Shown here one piece after another: positions 1 to 8,548 of a stretch of DNA of 64,000 bases; within the stretch, counting starts at the first letter, position 1; the number at the start of each line of letters is the position of its first letter. The stretch is from Rhizobiaceae bacterium (GTDB lineage Bacteria; Pseudomonadota; Alphaproteobacteria; Rhizobiales; Rhizobiaceae), in the NCBI GenBank assembly GCA_017644105.1, contig JAEPMD010000021.1, positions 1-64,000 of the forward strand. The letters are read 5' to 3'. The translations under genes were made by a program, and so were the position numbers. Below the pieces are notes generated by a model. The model was not told the DNA's origin. It did no database searches and saw only the letters and a list, made by a program, of their open reading frames with translations.

Positions 1-82
1 CCGGTGGCAGCTTAATAAGGGTCAGAACGCACTTATAAAACAGATCAAAACTGTTCAGAAAAACCGAACCACTTCTTTGTTC

Positions 83-2200
83 ATGAAAAACTTTAGTTTG
101 GTTCGCATCATGGTGAGGGTTTTAAAATTAAATCCGAAAAACCTATGGTTTGGATATGTCATTGGATTTGCATTGATAATCATCCTGCTAACCATGTCAC
201 AAATGACATCGTCCTGGAGCAATAATTCAGCAAAGCGTCATGCTCAACTTTCGCAAATTGCCTCTGATCAGACGCTTCTAAGCCAGCAGATATTCTTGAA
301 ATTCGCTGACTATACTGATCAAAACGCAGAAATAACCACAAAGCATCTTAGTGGACTTTTGCGACAATATGGTGACAATTATGAAACCATACAATCCATC
401 AGCAAGCAGTTCTCTTTTATAGATGCGTGGGTCGAATATAATGCAGATTGGTCCCCGGCTGAAATGTGTTTTGTGCACGAAGCATTTACGAAATTTTTTC
501 AGAAAAGAATGTCAGAATTGATGCGGCAATCTGATGTTGATGTGTTGGCGGATAGATTAATTTCATCTCAGAGCCATCAGCTTAAGGAAACTGAGCTCTG
601 GTTCCTCCACCAAGCGAATGAACTCAAACTTGAAAATATTGGGATAAAGCGCGTGGAGCTGACCGCGAACATCAATCTTGCCTCCTACATCGCAGCGATG
701 GTTCTACTAACATTAGAGGCAATTTTTATTTTTTGGCCAAGTCATGTGATCTCGTCCAGACACTATACACGCAGCAATAGGCAAAAAGAAAAAATGATGG
801 AGCTGATGCAAAATCTGCGAAATCGCAATCAAGAAATATTGGATGCATATGATCGCATTGGTCATGATGCGTTGCATGATTCGTTAACGGGTCTTGCCAA
901 TAGGCGTTATTTTAAAGAAGAATTAGGACGAAGGATTGAAAAACACCGCAAATCTAGAGATCTAATTGGCGTTTGTCATATTGATTTGGACAAGTTCAAA
1001 CGCGTGAATGATTCACAAGGGCACAAAGCAGGAGACACAGTTCTTTGCTATGTTTCTAAAATCCTCTCTGCCTACAAAAACCAAGGTGATTTTGTTGCGC
1101 GAATTGGCGGTGATGAGTTTGTCATGATTTCATCTCCCATTGCTAGCATGGAAGAAATGGCGGTGAAAGCGCAAGAAATTAATGCGAAAATTCAACGAAA
1201 ACTGCTAATTGATGGTCGGCCTTGCAAGATAAGCGCTAGCATTGGCGTGGATGTTGTCGGTGCCCATACATTTATTCAAGAAGTTGATGTCAGCGACTTT
1301 TTGATGCGAGCTGATATCACGCTTTATGAAATCAAAGAGCGTGGCGGCGGCGGATATGAGTGCTTTACAAAAGATCTTATGATAACGCATCTGCGTTCTG
1401 CAACTTTGCATCTTGAAGTCGCAAGGGGGCTCACTTGCCGAGAATTCATCCCATATTATCAACTTCAATATTCTGCTGCAACGCACGAGATTGTAAGCGC
1501 GGAAGCGCTCGTAAGGTGGCGCCACCCAGAGCGCGGAATTTTGCCACCTTCAGAGTTTCTTGAAACTATTAACGAAGCTGGTCTGGAACAACAATTAGAT
1601 GAGCTCATGATCAGGGAAGTTTTACGAGACTTGAAACAGTGGCGACTAGATAAATCATGTAAGGTCGCCAGTGTCGCGGTGAATTTGAGCGCCAAAACAA
1701 TTGCAAACCCAAACTTTATTACGATGATCACCGCTCTTGATATACCTCCAGCCAGCTTAAGCTTTGAGATTACCGAAACTGTCGATATTAACCAGCACTC
1801 GTACCAGATTATTGAAAATGTGGAATATTTAAAACAGCGCGGGTTTGAAGTTGAAATTGACGATTTTGGGACGGGGCATGCGTCTATATTGTCTTTGCAA
1901 TATTTGAAGCCAAAGCGTCTCAAGATTGATCGAGAATTCATATTCCCGATTGTTCAACATGAGGATCAAAGACAATTGGTTAAAAATATCATCGAACTCA
2001 GCAAACCATTCAATGTTGAAGTTGTTGCTGAAGGGGTGGAAAGTCTCGAACACGCTAAGGTTCTCAATGAAATGGGATGTGACATTCTGCAGGGTTACGC
2101 GTTCTGTCAGCCAATTCCAGCTGTCGGCGTGACCGCCATCATGAATAGAAACCGTTCAGGTGAAAGCGCGGCAATCGAGCACGGCTTTCATGTCGCTTAG
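83..2200 (+). CDS. Membrane-bound GGDEF-EAL cyclic-di-GMP enzyme
   Basis: Predicted to make and/or degrade cyclic di-GMP at the inner membrane. Two hydrophobic segments (about residues 22-40 and 202-222) enclose a periplasmic region of about 160 residues with no family I recognise, probably the sensor. A short helical linker follows, then a GGDEF domain (DSLTGLANRR near 268, intact RIGGDEF near 342) and an EAL domain (EALVRW near 475, NLSAK, EITET, DDFGTGHAS, AEGVES, QGYAF). Both catalytic signatures look intact, so a bifunctional enzyme is possible; which activity dominates cannot be read from sequence. The start is uncertain: TTG at 77, ATG at 83 and ATG at 110 are all in frame and none has a clear ribosome-binding site. 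It converges on lutC with 14 nt between the stops. Confidence 0.9.
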   Translation: MKNFSLVRIMVRVLKLNPKNLWFGYVIGFALIIILLTMSQMTSSWSNNSAKRHAQLSQIASDQTLLSQQIFLKFADYTDQNAEITTKHLSGLLRQYGDNYETIQSISKQFSFIDAWVEYNADWSPAEMCFVHEAFTKFFQKRMSELMRQSDVDVLADRLISSQSHQLKETELWFLHQANELKLENIGIKRVELTANINLASYIAAMVLLTLEAIFIFWPSHVISSRHYTRSNRQKEKMMELMQNLRNRNQEILDAYDRIGHDALHDSLTGLANRRYFKEELGRRIEKHRKSRDLIGVCHIDLDKFKRVNDSQGHKAGDTVLCYVSKILSAYKNQGDFVARIGGDEFVMISSPIASMEEMAVKAQEINAKIQRKLLIDGRPCKISASIGVDVVGAHTFIQEVDVSDFLMRADITLYEIKERGGGGYECFTKDLMITHLRSATLHLEVARGLTCREFIPYYQLQYSAATHEIVSAEALVRWRHPERGILPPSEFLETINEAGLEQQLDELMIREVLRDLKQWRLDKSCKVASVAVNLSAKTIANPNFITMITALDIPPASLSFEITETVDINQHSYQIIENVEYLKQRGFEVEIDDFGTGHASILSLQYLKPKRLKIDREFIFPIVQHEDQRQLVKNIIELSKPFNVEVVAEGVESLEHAKVLNEMGCDILQGYAFCQPIPAVGVTAIMNRNRSGESAAIEHGFHVA

Positions 2201-2214
2201 CAAGTTTATTCAAG

Positions 2215-2889
2215 TCATCCCACAATGACGATCTGCAAGGCGCGTGGCCCGTGTGCACCTAAAAGCAATTTTTGCTCAATATCCCCCGAACGGGACGGTC
2301 CGGTGATAAAGTTCACCGCGCGCGGCATTTCTACTTGATCTTTCTTTTTATTCAAACTCGACCAAGCAGTCTCCATATCACCCTTGATATCTTTTGCAGC
2401 GATAACGACAATATGGTGATCGGCCAGAAAGTTGATTGTTGTTGGGTTTTCGGATCCGGAAGCAAGCAACAAGGTACCAGTTTCAGCAATCCCCGCTTTT
2501 GCATGGCTAACCCCTACCAAATCATGCCCGTCAGATGGGCCTTTTTTGATCGTTAGATTTTTTTCCTCGGCCCATTTCGCTTTTGCAAGTCTCCGATCTG
2601 AACCCATAATAAGTTCAGCAGGTAAGTTATGCTCGCGTAGATATTGCCCCACGCTCGCAGGAACATCTTCATAAGATTTGACTCGCACAACGCTTGAATG
2701 CACTTTCGTTGCCATTTCCGCAAATAAATCAACACGCTCGCTTTGTTTTAACTGGCCGCGTTTGGGGATAATTCCCGTCGGGCGACCACTTAATCGTTCA
2801 GCAACGGCTTTTGCGCGCTCGGCATCAGGTGCTTTTTTTGAAAGTGAGTTTTTGATGTCCGATAAAACTGAAGCTCTGGTATCAGACAT
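2215..2889 (-). CDS. lutC: LutC/LldG-type LUD-domain protein of lactate utilisation
   Basis: Third subunit of the LutABC complex, which oxidises L-lactate to pyruvate in the cytoplasm. It is a LUD-domain protein of about 224 residues, a normal length. Visible family signatures are GTLLLASG around residue 140, the ITGPSRSGDIE stretch (ITGPSRTADIE in most homologues) near 195, and the C-terminal HGPRALQIVIVG. The ATG at 2889 shares its A with the TAA stop of lutB, so translation is probably coupled; an upstream in-frame start at 2928 would lie inside lutB and is unlikely. Last gene of the GntR-lutA-lutB-lutC operon. Confidence 0.92.
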   Translation of the reverse strand: MSDTRASVLSDIKNSLSKKAPDAERAKAVAERLSGRPTGIIPKRGQLKQSERVDLFAEMATKVHSSVVRVKSYEDVPASVGQYLREHNLPAELIMGSDRRLAKAKWAEEKNLTIKKGPSDGHDLVGVSHAKAGIAETGTLLLASGSENPTTINFLADHHIVVIAAKDIKGDMETAWSSLNKKKDQVEMPRAVNFITGPSRSGDIEQKLLLGAHGPRALQIVIVG

Positions 2890-4322
2890 TATTTTGCCTC
2901 CTGTTTGAGCGCCTCGCGCTGTGCCCAAGCTTGCATAAATGTGCGCCTTTCGGGTGCTGGTAATTCACGGTGCTTTGTCCAACCGGATGCAAGAGGCAAA
3001 GATGATATTCGCTTACTCGTGCCGCCCAGAAGACAAAGCGCTGGCATGGCAAATGAAACAAGCGCACGGTAAAGTTTCGGTCGTTTTGCGAAGTAAGCCC
3101 AGAGCGCCAAACCATATCGCGCAGCTTTCGGCTGGAGATGCTGTTCAAACTCTCGTTCACGCCAGTGGCGCATCATTTTGGGCAATGGAATACGCATGGG
3201 ACATACGCTTTCGCAACGTCCGCAGAATGTCGAAGCATTTGGCAAAGTGCCAGCTTTTTCAACGCCTGCTAGTGATGGCGTTAGCACCGACCCCATGGGA
3301 CCGGGATAAATTGAACCATAAGCATGTCCCCCGATCGAATGATAGACAGGGCAGTGGTTGATACAAGCGCCACAGCGGATACAGCGTAGCATTTCTTCAA
3401 ACTCTGTTCCAAGCATGTCACTTCTGCCGTTATCCAGTAGAATAACGTGATATTCTTCAGGGCCATCAGGGTCCTTCTCACGCTTTGGCCCAGTTGAAAA
3501 CGTGGTATAGACCGACATGTCTTGACCGGTTGCTGAGCGCGCAAGAATTCGCAGGATTTGGGAGCAATCCGCAAGCGTTGGCACAACCTTTTCAATGGAC
3601 GCCATCACCACATGCACTTTACCAAGTGTTTGCGTAAGATCACCATTCCCTTCATTGGTCACAATGACAGACGACCCGGTTTCAGCGACCAGAAAATTTG
3701 CACCTGTAAAACCAACATCGGCTTCAAAATAACGTTTGCGCAATACTTCCCGCGCTTCAGCTAGCAATGTCTCCGGCTCAGACATATCTCGATCATCATC
3801 AAGATGCGTATGCACGCGGCGAAAGTCTTCTTCTATCTGCCCCTGATTTAGGTGAATGGCTGGCGCAATAATGTGACTTGGTTTTTCATTGCGAAGTTGG
3901 ATGATATATTCACCAAGATCCGTTTCAACTGGTTCAATACCGTTTTCCAGGAGGTGCTCGTTAAGCTCCACCTCTTCGGTAATCATTGACTTACCTTTAG
4001 TGACGGTTTTCGCGTTGTGTTTTTGGCAAATTTCAAGCGCTATTCGGCGGGCGTCTTCCGCCGTTTTTGCCCAATGCACATGTCCGCCATTTTCAATGAC
4101 CTTTTGCTCGTAAGCTTCAAGATAGAGATCAAGATTAGCGAGAGTGTGGTCTTTAATCTCTCGACCTTTGTCACGAAGCGCTTCAAATTCATCTAATGCA
4201 GCAGCAGCTTTGGCGCGCTTATCGATAAAGCCTTTTGGCACATTGCTGAGCGCTTTTTGTAACTGCTCATTGCCCAACGCGTCTTTGACATTTGATTTTA
4301 AATTATGTGAAGTCAGTTCCAT
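2889..4322 (-). CDS. lutB: LutB/LldF-type iron-sulfur protein of lactate utilisation
   Basis: Electron-transfer subunit of the LutABC lactate oxidation complex. The 477-residue protein has an N-terminal LUD domain (about 70-300) and a ferredoxin-like region with two cysteine clusters, CIRCGACINHCPVY (314-327) and CGRCESVCP (367-375), expected to bind two [4Fe-4S] clusters. A conserved basic C-terminal tail follows. A good Shine-Dalgarno (GGAG) precedes the ATG. It lies 41 nt downstream of lutA and overlaps lutC by one base, so one transcript is likely. Confidence 0.95.
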   Translation of the reverse strand: MELTSHNLKSNVKDALGNEQLQKALSNVPKGFIDKRAKAAAALDEFEALRDKGREIKDHTLANLDLYLEAYEQKVIENGGHVHWAKTAEDARRIALEICQKHNAKTVTKGKSMITEEVELNEHLLENGIEPVETDLGEYIIQLRNEKPSHIIAPAIHLNQGQIEEDFRRVHTHLDDDRDMSEPETLLAEAREVLRKRYFEADVGFTGANFLVAETGSSVIVTNEGNGDLTQTLGKVHVVMASIEKVVPTLADCSQILRILARSATGQDMSVYTTFSTGPKREKDPDGPEEYHVILLDNGRSDMLGTEFEEMLRCIRCGACINHCPVYHSIGGHAYGSIYPGPMGSVLTPSLAGVEKAGTLPNASTFCGRCESVCPMRIPLPKMMRHWREREFEQHLQPKAARYGLALWAYFAKRPKLYRALVSFAMPALCLLGGTSKRISSLPLASGWTKHRELPAPERRTFMQAWAQREALKQEAK

Positions 4323-4363
4323 AATTTTCTCCTACCCCGCAATCAGGGTGATAAATTTCGCTT

Positions 4364-5128
4364 TTATTCGCCAGAAATCGGTTTGCCATCCAGTTTGCCA
4401 GCTAACACTTCAGCAACATGGCGCACTTGCGTTTTAGACCCTTGGCGTTTGAGTTTACCGGCCATATTCATCAAACAACCCATATCGCCTGCAAGGAGCA
4501 TATCAGCGCCAGAATCATCGATGTTCTGAGTTTTCTTGGACACCATCGCATTGGAAATGTCTGAGTATTTTACACAAAACGTGCCGCCAAATCCGCAACA
4601 GACTTCGCTGTCGTTCATTTCGCGCACTTCAACACCATCCATGTTTTTAAGTAATTTACGGGGCTGCTCTTTCACGCCGAGTTCTCGTAATCCTGAACAA
4701 GAATCGTGATAGGTCACCGAACCTGAATATTCTCCGGGGCTTTGTGTAATAAACATCACATCCGTGAGAAAGCTAACCAGTTCATAAGTCTTTTCAGACA
4801 GGGCTTTAAACTTTGCCTGCATTTCAGGTTCATCCTCAAACACTTCCGGATAGTGTTTTTTGATCATCGCGGCACACGAACCAGAAGGTGCCACCACAAA
4901 GTCAAACTCAGAAAATGCGTCCAGCACTTGTTTTGCCATTTCCTTTGTGTCCGCTTTGTCACCGCTATTATATGCTGGTTGGCCGCAACATGTTTGGGCG
5001 CGCGGAACGTCTACAACACATCCGGCAGCTTCAAGAAGTTCCACTGCGGAAAATCCAACATTGGGTCGAAATAAATCAACCAAACATGTTACAAATAATC
5101 CGACTTTTGGATTGTTATTTTCAGACAA
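4364..5128 (-). CDS. lutA: LutA/LldE-type CCG-domain Fe-S oxidoreductase
   Basis: First structural subunit of the LutABC L-lactate oxidation complex. It has two CCG (cysteine-rich) domains, seen as CCGQPAYNSGD near residue 47 and CCGFGGTFCVK near 177, with a lone conserved cysteine before each (FVTCLVD; HDSCSG). Length (254 residues) is typical of LldE. The start codon is TTG at 5128, preceded by a good AGGAG seven bases upstream. It starts 18 nt after the stop of the GntR regulator, so regulator and enzyme genes form one operon. Confidence 0.94.
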   Translation of the reverse strand: MSENNNPKVGLFVTCLVDLFRPNVGFSAVELLEAAGCVVDVPRAQTCCGQPAYNSGDKADTKEMAKQVLDAFSEFDFVVAPSGSCAAMIKKHYPEVFEDEPEMQAKFKALSEKTYELVSFLTDVMFITQSPGEYSGSVTYHDSCSGLRELGVKEQPRKLLKNMDGVEVREMNDSEVCCGFGGTFCVKYSDISNAMVSKKTQNIDDSGADMLLAGDMGCLMNMAGKLKRQGSKTQVRHVAEVLAGKLDGKPISGE

Positions 5129-5146
5129 GCTGAACTCCTATCTATA

Positions 5147-5920
5147 TTAGTTAGTTCTTTGTTTTAGCCGTAGCTCAGAGATATGTTCGCGGTCGCGCAA
5201 TTGCTCGGCTTCTCGGAAACTATCCATCACATAATCGATATGGGCTTCTGCGCTGGATCGCGCAGCTTTGGGGTCATTGGCGACAATAGTCTCGATGATT
5301 TTCAAATGCTGTTCGAGTAATGCATCGCCAGCTGAATGCAGTTTATAAATCATCATGCGATTGAAAACGACACCGTCTGACAACAATCGATAGCAAGAAC
5401 GTAAGCTATGCAACATGATGACATTGTGCGCGCATTCGCCAATCGCATTGTGAAGTTCGATATCTAATTTTGCTTCAACTTTCCAATCGTCGCCATCATG
5501 CGCTTTCACCATGGCTTCACCGATAGATGACAACAGATCTTTATCTGCAGGTGTCGCGCGCTTGGCAGCAAGTTCCGCTGCGGTGCCTTCCATGGCGCGA
5601 CGATATTCCAGATAATCAATGGTTGCTTTGGGATGGCGGCCGATTAGGCCAATCACGGGTTCCGTGAAGACTTGGCCGGTGATATCAGCCACAAATGTGC
5701 CGCCACCTGGTCGTGTCGTCAATAGCTCCCTGTCTTCAAGGCTCTTGATGGCTTTTCTAAGAACCGGGCGGGAAATATTGAGTTGTTGCGCAAGGTCACG
5801 TTCAGACGGCAATCGATCGCCGAAGCGCAAAATGCCCTCCAGGATCAGTTTTTCAATATGAACAACAGCCTGATCCGCTGTCTTATGATGTTCGATTCGT
5901 GAAAAGATATTTTTTGTCAT
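5147..5920 (-). CDS. GntR-family (FadR/FCD) transcriptional regulator, LldR-like
   Basis: Probable ligand-responsive repressor of the adjoining lutABC genes. It has an N-terminal winged helix-turn-helix (about residues 12-78, including LPSERDLAQQL, SRPVLRKAIKSLE and RPGGGTFV) and a C-terminal all-helical FCD effector domain (about 105-240) with the Asp/His residues (DIELHNAI; later His) that hold a metal in this family. FCD regulators such as LldR and GlcC sense lactate, glycolate or related acids; which acid applies here is inference. ATG at 5920 (MTKNIF) fits better than GTG at 5926. First gene of the lut operon, so it is probably autoregulated; two palindromes lie just upstream. Confidence 0.9.
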   Translation of the reverse strand: MTKNIFSRIEHHKTADQAVVHIEKLILEGILRFGDRLPSERDLAQQLNISRPVLRKAIKSLEDRELLTTRPGGGTFVADITGQVFTEPVIGLIGRHPKATIDYLEYRRAMEGTAAELAAKRATPADKDLLSSIGEAMVKAHDGDDWKVEAKLDIELHNAIGECAHNVIMLHSLRSCYRLLSDGVVFNRMMIYKLHSAGDALLEQHLKIIETIVANDPKAARSSAEAHIDYVMDSFREAEQLRDREHISELRLKQRTN

Positions 5921-5932
5921 AACCACTCGCAG

Positions 5933-5954
5933 TTCGCTGAAAATTATCAGCGAA
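5933..5954. promoter_or_regulatory. Perfect 8-bp inverted repeat upstream of the GntR-lutABC operon
   Basis: TTCGCTGA and its exact reverse complement TCAGCGAA are separated by six A/T-rich bases. The repeat ends 12 bp before the GntR start codon. The position suggests an operator for autoregulation or a leader hairpin. No second copy was noticed in the window. Confidence 0.45.
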
Positions 5955-5961
5955 AATGCAA

Positions 5962-5982
5962 TTGGTCAATTAAATTATCCAA
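5962..5982. promoter_or_regulatory. Candidate operator of the lut operon (TTGG-N13-CCAA)
   Basis: Imperfect palindrome with TTGGTCA, seven A/T bases, then TATCCAA. The outer TTGG and CCAA and the spacing match the sites upstream of glcD and dctP; the inner bases are degenerate. It lies about 40 bp upstream of the GntR start, where an operator would be expected. Confidence 0.4.
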
Positions 5983-6000
5983 AATCCTTAAAATGAGAAA

Positions 6001-6945
6001 TTATGAGTGAACGCCAAATTGTCGTGTAATTTGTTTCTCATCGCTCATATTCTGCTCCCAATATGGCGTATTGCCATAAAGTTCGGCCAAATAATCGATA
6101 AATAAGCGCACTTTTAAAGGCAGGAAGGTTTTGCTTGCGTAAACGGCGTGAATAGCGACCAGACGAGAACTTTCATATTGCGGCAAAACTTGCTGAAGTT
6201 TGCCAGACATTAAGCTTTCACCAATATCCCATGTTGATCGATAGGCAATACCTATACCGGATAACACAGCTTCGCGAACCACTTCGCTAGAATTGGTTTG
6301 AATAGGTCCGGTGGGTTTGAAATTAATAGAACCATCGACGCCATCAAGCCGCCAGATTTCACTGTTGTGATTTGGCAAGCATGTATGCTTTTCCAAATCT
6401 TCCAATGTTTCCGGGATGCCGTTCTTCTCAAGATATTCAGGCGTGGCGCAGAGCACACGGCGAACAGGCGCCAGCTTTCGCGCTACCAGACTTGAATCTT
6501 TGAGTTCGGCAATGCGAATGGCCAAATCATAGCCTTCACCAACAATATCTGTCATGTCGTCGTGAAGATTTAAATTGATCTGAATGCCCGGATTTTGTTC
6601 AAAAAACTGCTGCAAATGCGGGGCAACATGCATACGTCCGAATGAGGTCGGAGCAGAAATTTTCAAAATGCCGCGTGCAACGTTGGAACGACGGCTGACG
6701 AAAGATTCTGCCTCTTCCAATCCAGCTAAAATGGCCACAACGCGCTCATAAAACCCCTGTCCGGCCTCGGTCAGTGAGATCTGGCGGGTTGTCCTGTTCA
6801 TCAGTCTTGTACCGAGTCGATCTTCTAACCGACGCAATCTTTTGGAAACAACCGCTGGCGACAATCTCAACTCGCGACCCGCGGCAGACATTGATCCTGC
6901 AGAGACCATTCGTGCAAATACTTCTAAATCACCAAGATTGTTCAT
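6001..6945 (-). CDS. LysR-family transcriptional regulator (CrgA-like)
   Basis: DNA-binding regulator of 314 residues. The N-terminal LysR helix-turn-helix (MNNLGDLEVFARMVSAGS through RLGTRLMNRTTRQISLTEAG) is followed by a periplasmic-binding-like effector domain of the CrgA type (RGILKISAPTSFGRMHVAP onwards). It sits between the lut operon and glcDEF and is divergent from glcD, with a 163-bp gap holding a T-N11-A palindrome. That is the classical layout for a LysR regulator and its target, so glcDEF is the best candidate target. Effector unknown. Confidence 0.92.
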   Translation of the reverse strand: MNNLGDLEVFARMVSAGSMSAAGRELRLSPAVVSKRLRRLEDRLGTRLMNRTTRQISLTEAGQGFYERVVAILAGLEEAESFVSRRSNVARGILKISAPTSFGRMHVAPHLQQFFEQNPGIQINLNLHDDMTDIVGEGYDLAIRIAELKDSSLVARKLAPVRRVLCATPEYLEKNGIPETLEDLEKHTCLPNHNSEIWRLDGVDGSINFKPTGPIQTNSSEVVREAVLSGIGIAYRSTWDIGESLMSGKLQQVLPQYESSRLVAIHAVYASKTFLPLKVRLFIDYLAELYGNTPYWEQNMSDEKQITRQFGVHS

Positions 6946-7070
6946 AACACTTTATCCAATACGAACTTTGTTGCTTATACGCCAAAATCGCTCATCTAGA
7001 TCATTTTACTTATCATTGTCCCCATCCAAATTTGATAAACACTGTTTCGATTGCATCTTCAATAAAAAAG

Positions 7071-7089
7071 TGGTAAACAAAATTTACCA
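7071..7089. promoter_or_regulatory. Palindromic operator upstream of glcDEF (TGGT-N11-ACCA)
   Basis: Sequence tggtaaacaaaatttacca: seven-base perfect arms around five bases. It can be read as TGGT-N11-ACCA, which contains the T-N11-A core of a LysR box. It ends 19 bp before the glcD ATG, so occupancy there would probably repress. It differs at only two of 19 positions from the site upstream of dctP (57821-57839). Confidence 0.65.
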
Positions 7090-7108
7090 AAATATTACGG
7101 AGCCCGTT

Positions 7109-8548
7109 ATGACGGAATTAATCAAATTTCTTGAGCCTAACGCCCAGATAATTTCTAAGCGGTCAAGTATCATCTCAGGTCTTGCTGAAATCCTACCAGA
7201 TGATTGCCTTATTACAGATGAGCGTGAACTTGTGCCTTTTGAAACGGATGCGTTTATCGCTTATCGGCGGCTCCCGCTGGCTGTCGTATTGCCTGAAACG
7301 ACTGAGCAGGTGGCAGAAGTTGTGAAATATTGTCATGAACACGAAGTGCCAATTGTCCCGCGTGGCGCCGGCACCTCTTTGGCAGGTGGCGCCATCCCGC
7401 AAGAAGATGCGATTGTTATCGGTCTATCAAAGATGAACCGAATTTTGGACGTTGATCTCGCCAATCGTTGTGCAGTGGTGCAGGCGGGTGTGACCAATAT
7501 TGCCATTTCGCAGGAAACGGATTCTGAAGGATTCTTTTATGCCCCTGATCCGAGCTCACAACTTGCCTGCACGATCGGTGGTAATATTGGAATGAATTCC
7601 GGTGGTGCGCATTGTTTAAAATATGGTGTGACGACAAACAATTTGCTTGCCCTGAAAATGGTGATGTTCGATGGAACAGTCATTGATCTGGGCGGCAAAG
7701 CGCTTGATATGCCAGGCTATGACCTCATTGGATTGCTGTGTGGCTCGGAGGGTCAGATGGGCATCATCACTGAAGCAACTGTGAAATTATTGGCAAAACC
7801 TGAGGGCGCTAAACCCGTTTTATTTGGCTTTGACACACCTGAAGATGCAGGCCGCTGCGTAAGAGATGTGATTGGTGCGGGCATTATCCCGGTTGCAATT
7901 GAATATATGGATAAGCCCGCTATCGAGATATGCGAAGCATTTGCCAATGCCGGCTACCCAATGGATGTCGAAGCATTATTGATTGTTGAGGTTGAGGGTT
8001 CTGAGGCTGAGATGGATGCCATGCTCGACAAGATCATCCAAGTGGCCAAAACGCACAATGTGAAGACGGTCAAGGAAAGCCAGTCCGCATTTGAAGCCGC
8101 GCTCATCTGGAAAGGGCGAAAGTCGGCCTTTGGCGCGACGGGCCGCATCGCCGATTATATGTGTATGGATGGCACAGTGCCATTATCGCAATTGGCATTT
8201 GTATTGGAAGGTACCGCAAAGATTATTGAAAAATATGGTCTGCGGGTTGCCAATGTATTCCATGCAGGCGATGGCAATATGCACCCATTGATCTTGTTTA
8301 ATATGAATGATCCGGAAGAAAGTGTTAAGGCAGAACAGGCGGGGATGGATATCTTGCGTTTGTGTGTTGATGCTGGCGGATGCCTGACAGGTGAACATGG
8401 TGTCGGCATCGAAAAGCGCGATCTTATGACCCATCAATATTCAAAAGAAGACCTTGATCAGCAAATGGCTGTGAGAGCAGCCTTTGATCCGCAATGGATT
8501 TTCAATCCGTCAAAAGTATTCCCATTAGAAGTTAGAGAAGACGCATGA
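7109..8548 (+). CDS. glcD: Glycolate oxidase subunit GlcD, FAD-linked
   Basis: FAD-binding catalytic subunit of the membrane-associated GlcDEF glycolate oxidase (glycolate to glyoxylate; often also D-lactate). The 479-residue protein has a PCMH-type FAD domain (PRGAGTSLAGGAIP near residue 80, IGGNIGMNSGGAHCLKYGV near 165) and a C-terminal FAD-linked oxidase domain ending in FHAGDGNMHP and GEHGVGIEKR. The reading frame stays open upstream to 6842, but that extension overlaps the LysR gene; ATG at 7109 has a TACGGAG site and starts at the usual family position. Its stop overlaps glcE by 4 nt. Confidence 0.95.
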   Translation: MTELIKFLEPNAQIISKRSSIISGLAEILPDDCLITDERELVPFETDAFIAYRRLPLAVVLPETTEQVAEVVKYCHEHEVPIVPRGAGTSLAGGAIPQEDAIVIGLSKMNRILDVDLANRCAVVQAGVTNIAISQETDSEGFFYAPDPSSQLACTIGGNIGMNSGGAHCLKYGVTTNNLLALKMVMFDGTVIDLGGKALDMPGYDLIGLLCGSEGQMGIITEATVKLLAKPEGAKPVLFGFDTPEDAGRCVRDVIGAGIIPVAIEYMDKPAIEICEAFANAGYPMDVEALLIVEVEGSEAEMDAMLDKIIQVAKTHNVKTVKESQSAFEAALIWKGRKSAFGATGRIADYMCMDGTVPLSQLAFVLEGTAKIIEKYGLRVANVFHAGDGNMHPLILFNMNDPEESVKAEQAGMDILRLCVDAGGCLTGEHGVGIEKRDLMTHQYSKEDLDQQMAVRAAFDPQWIFNPSKVFPLEVREDA

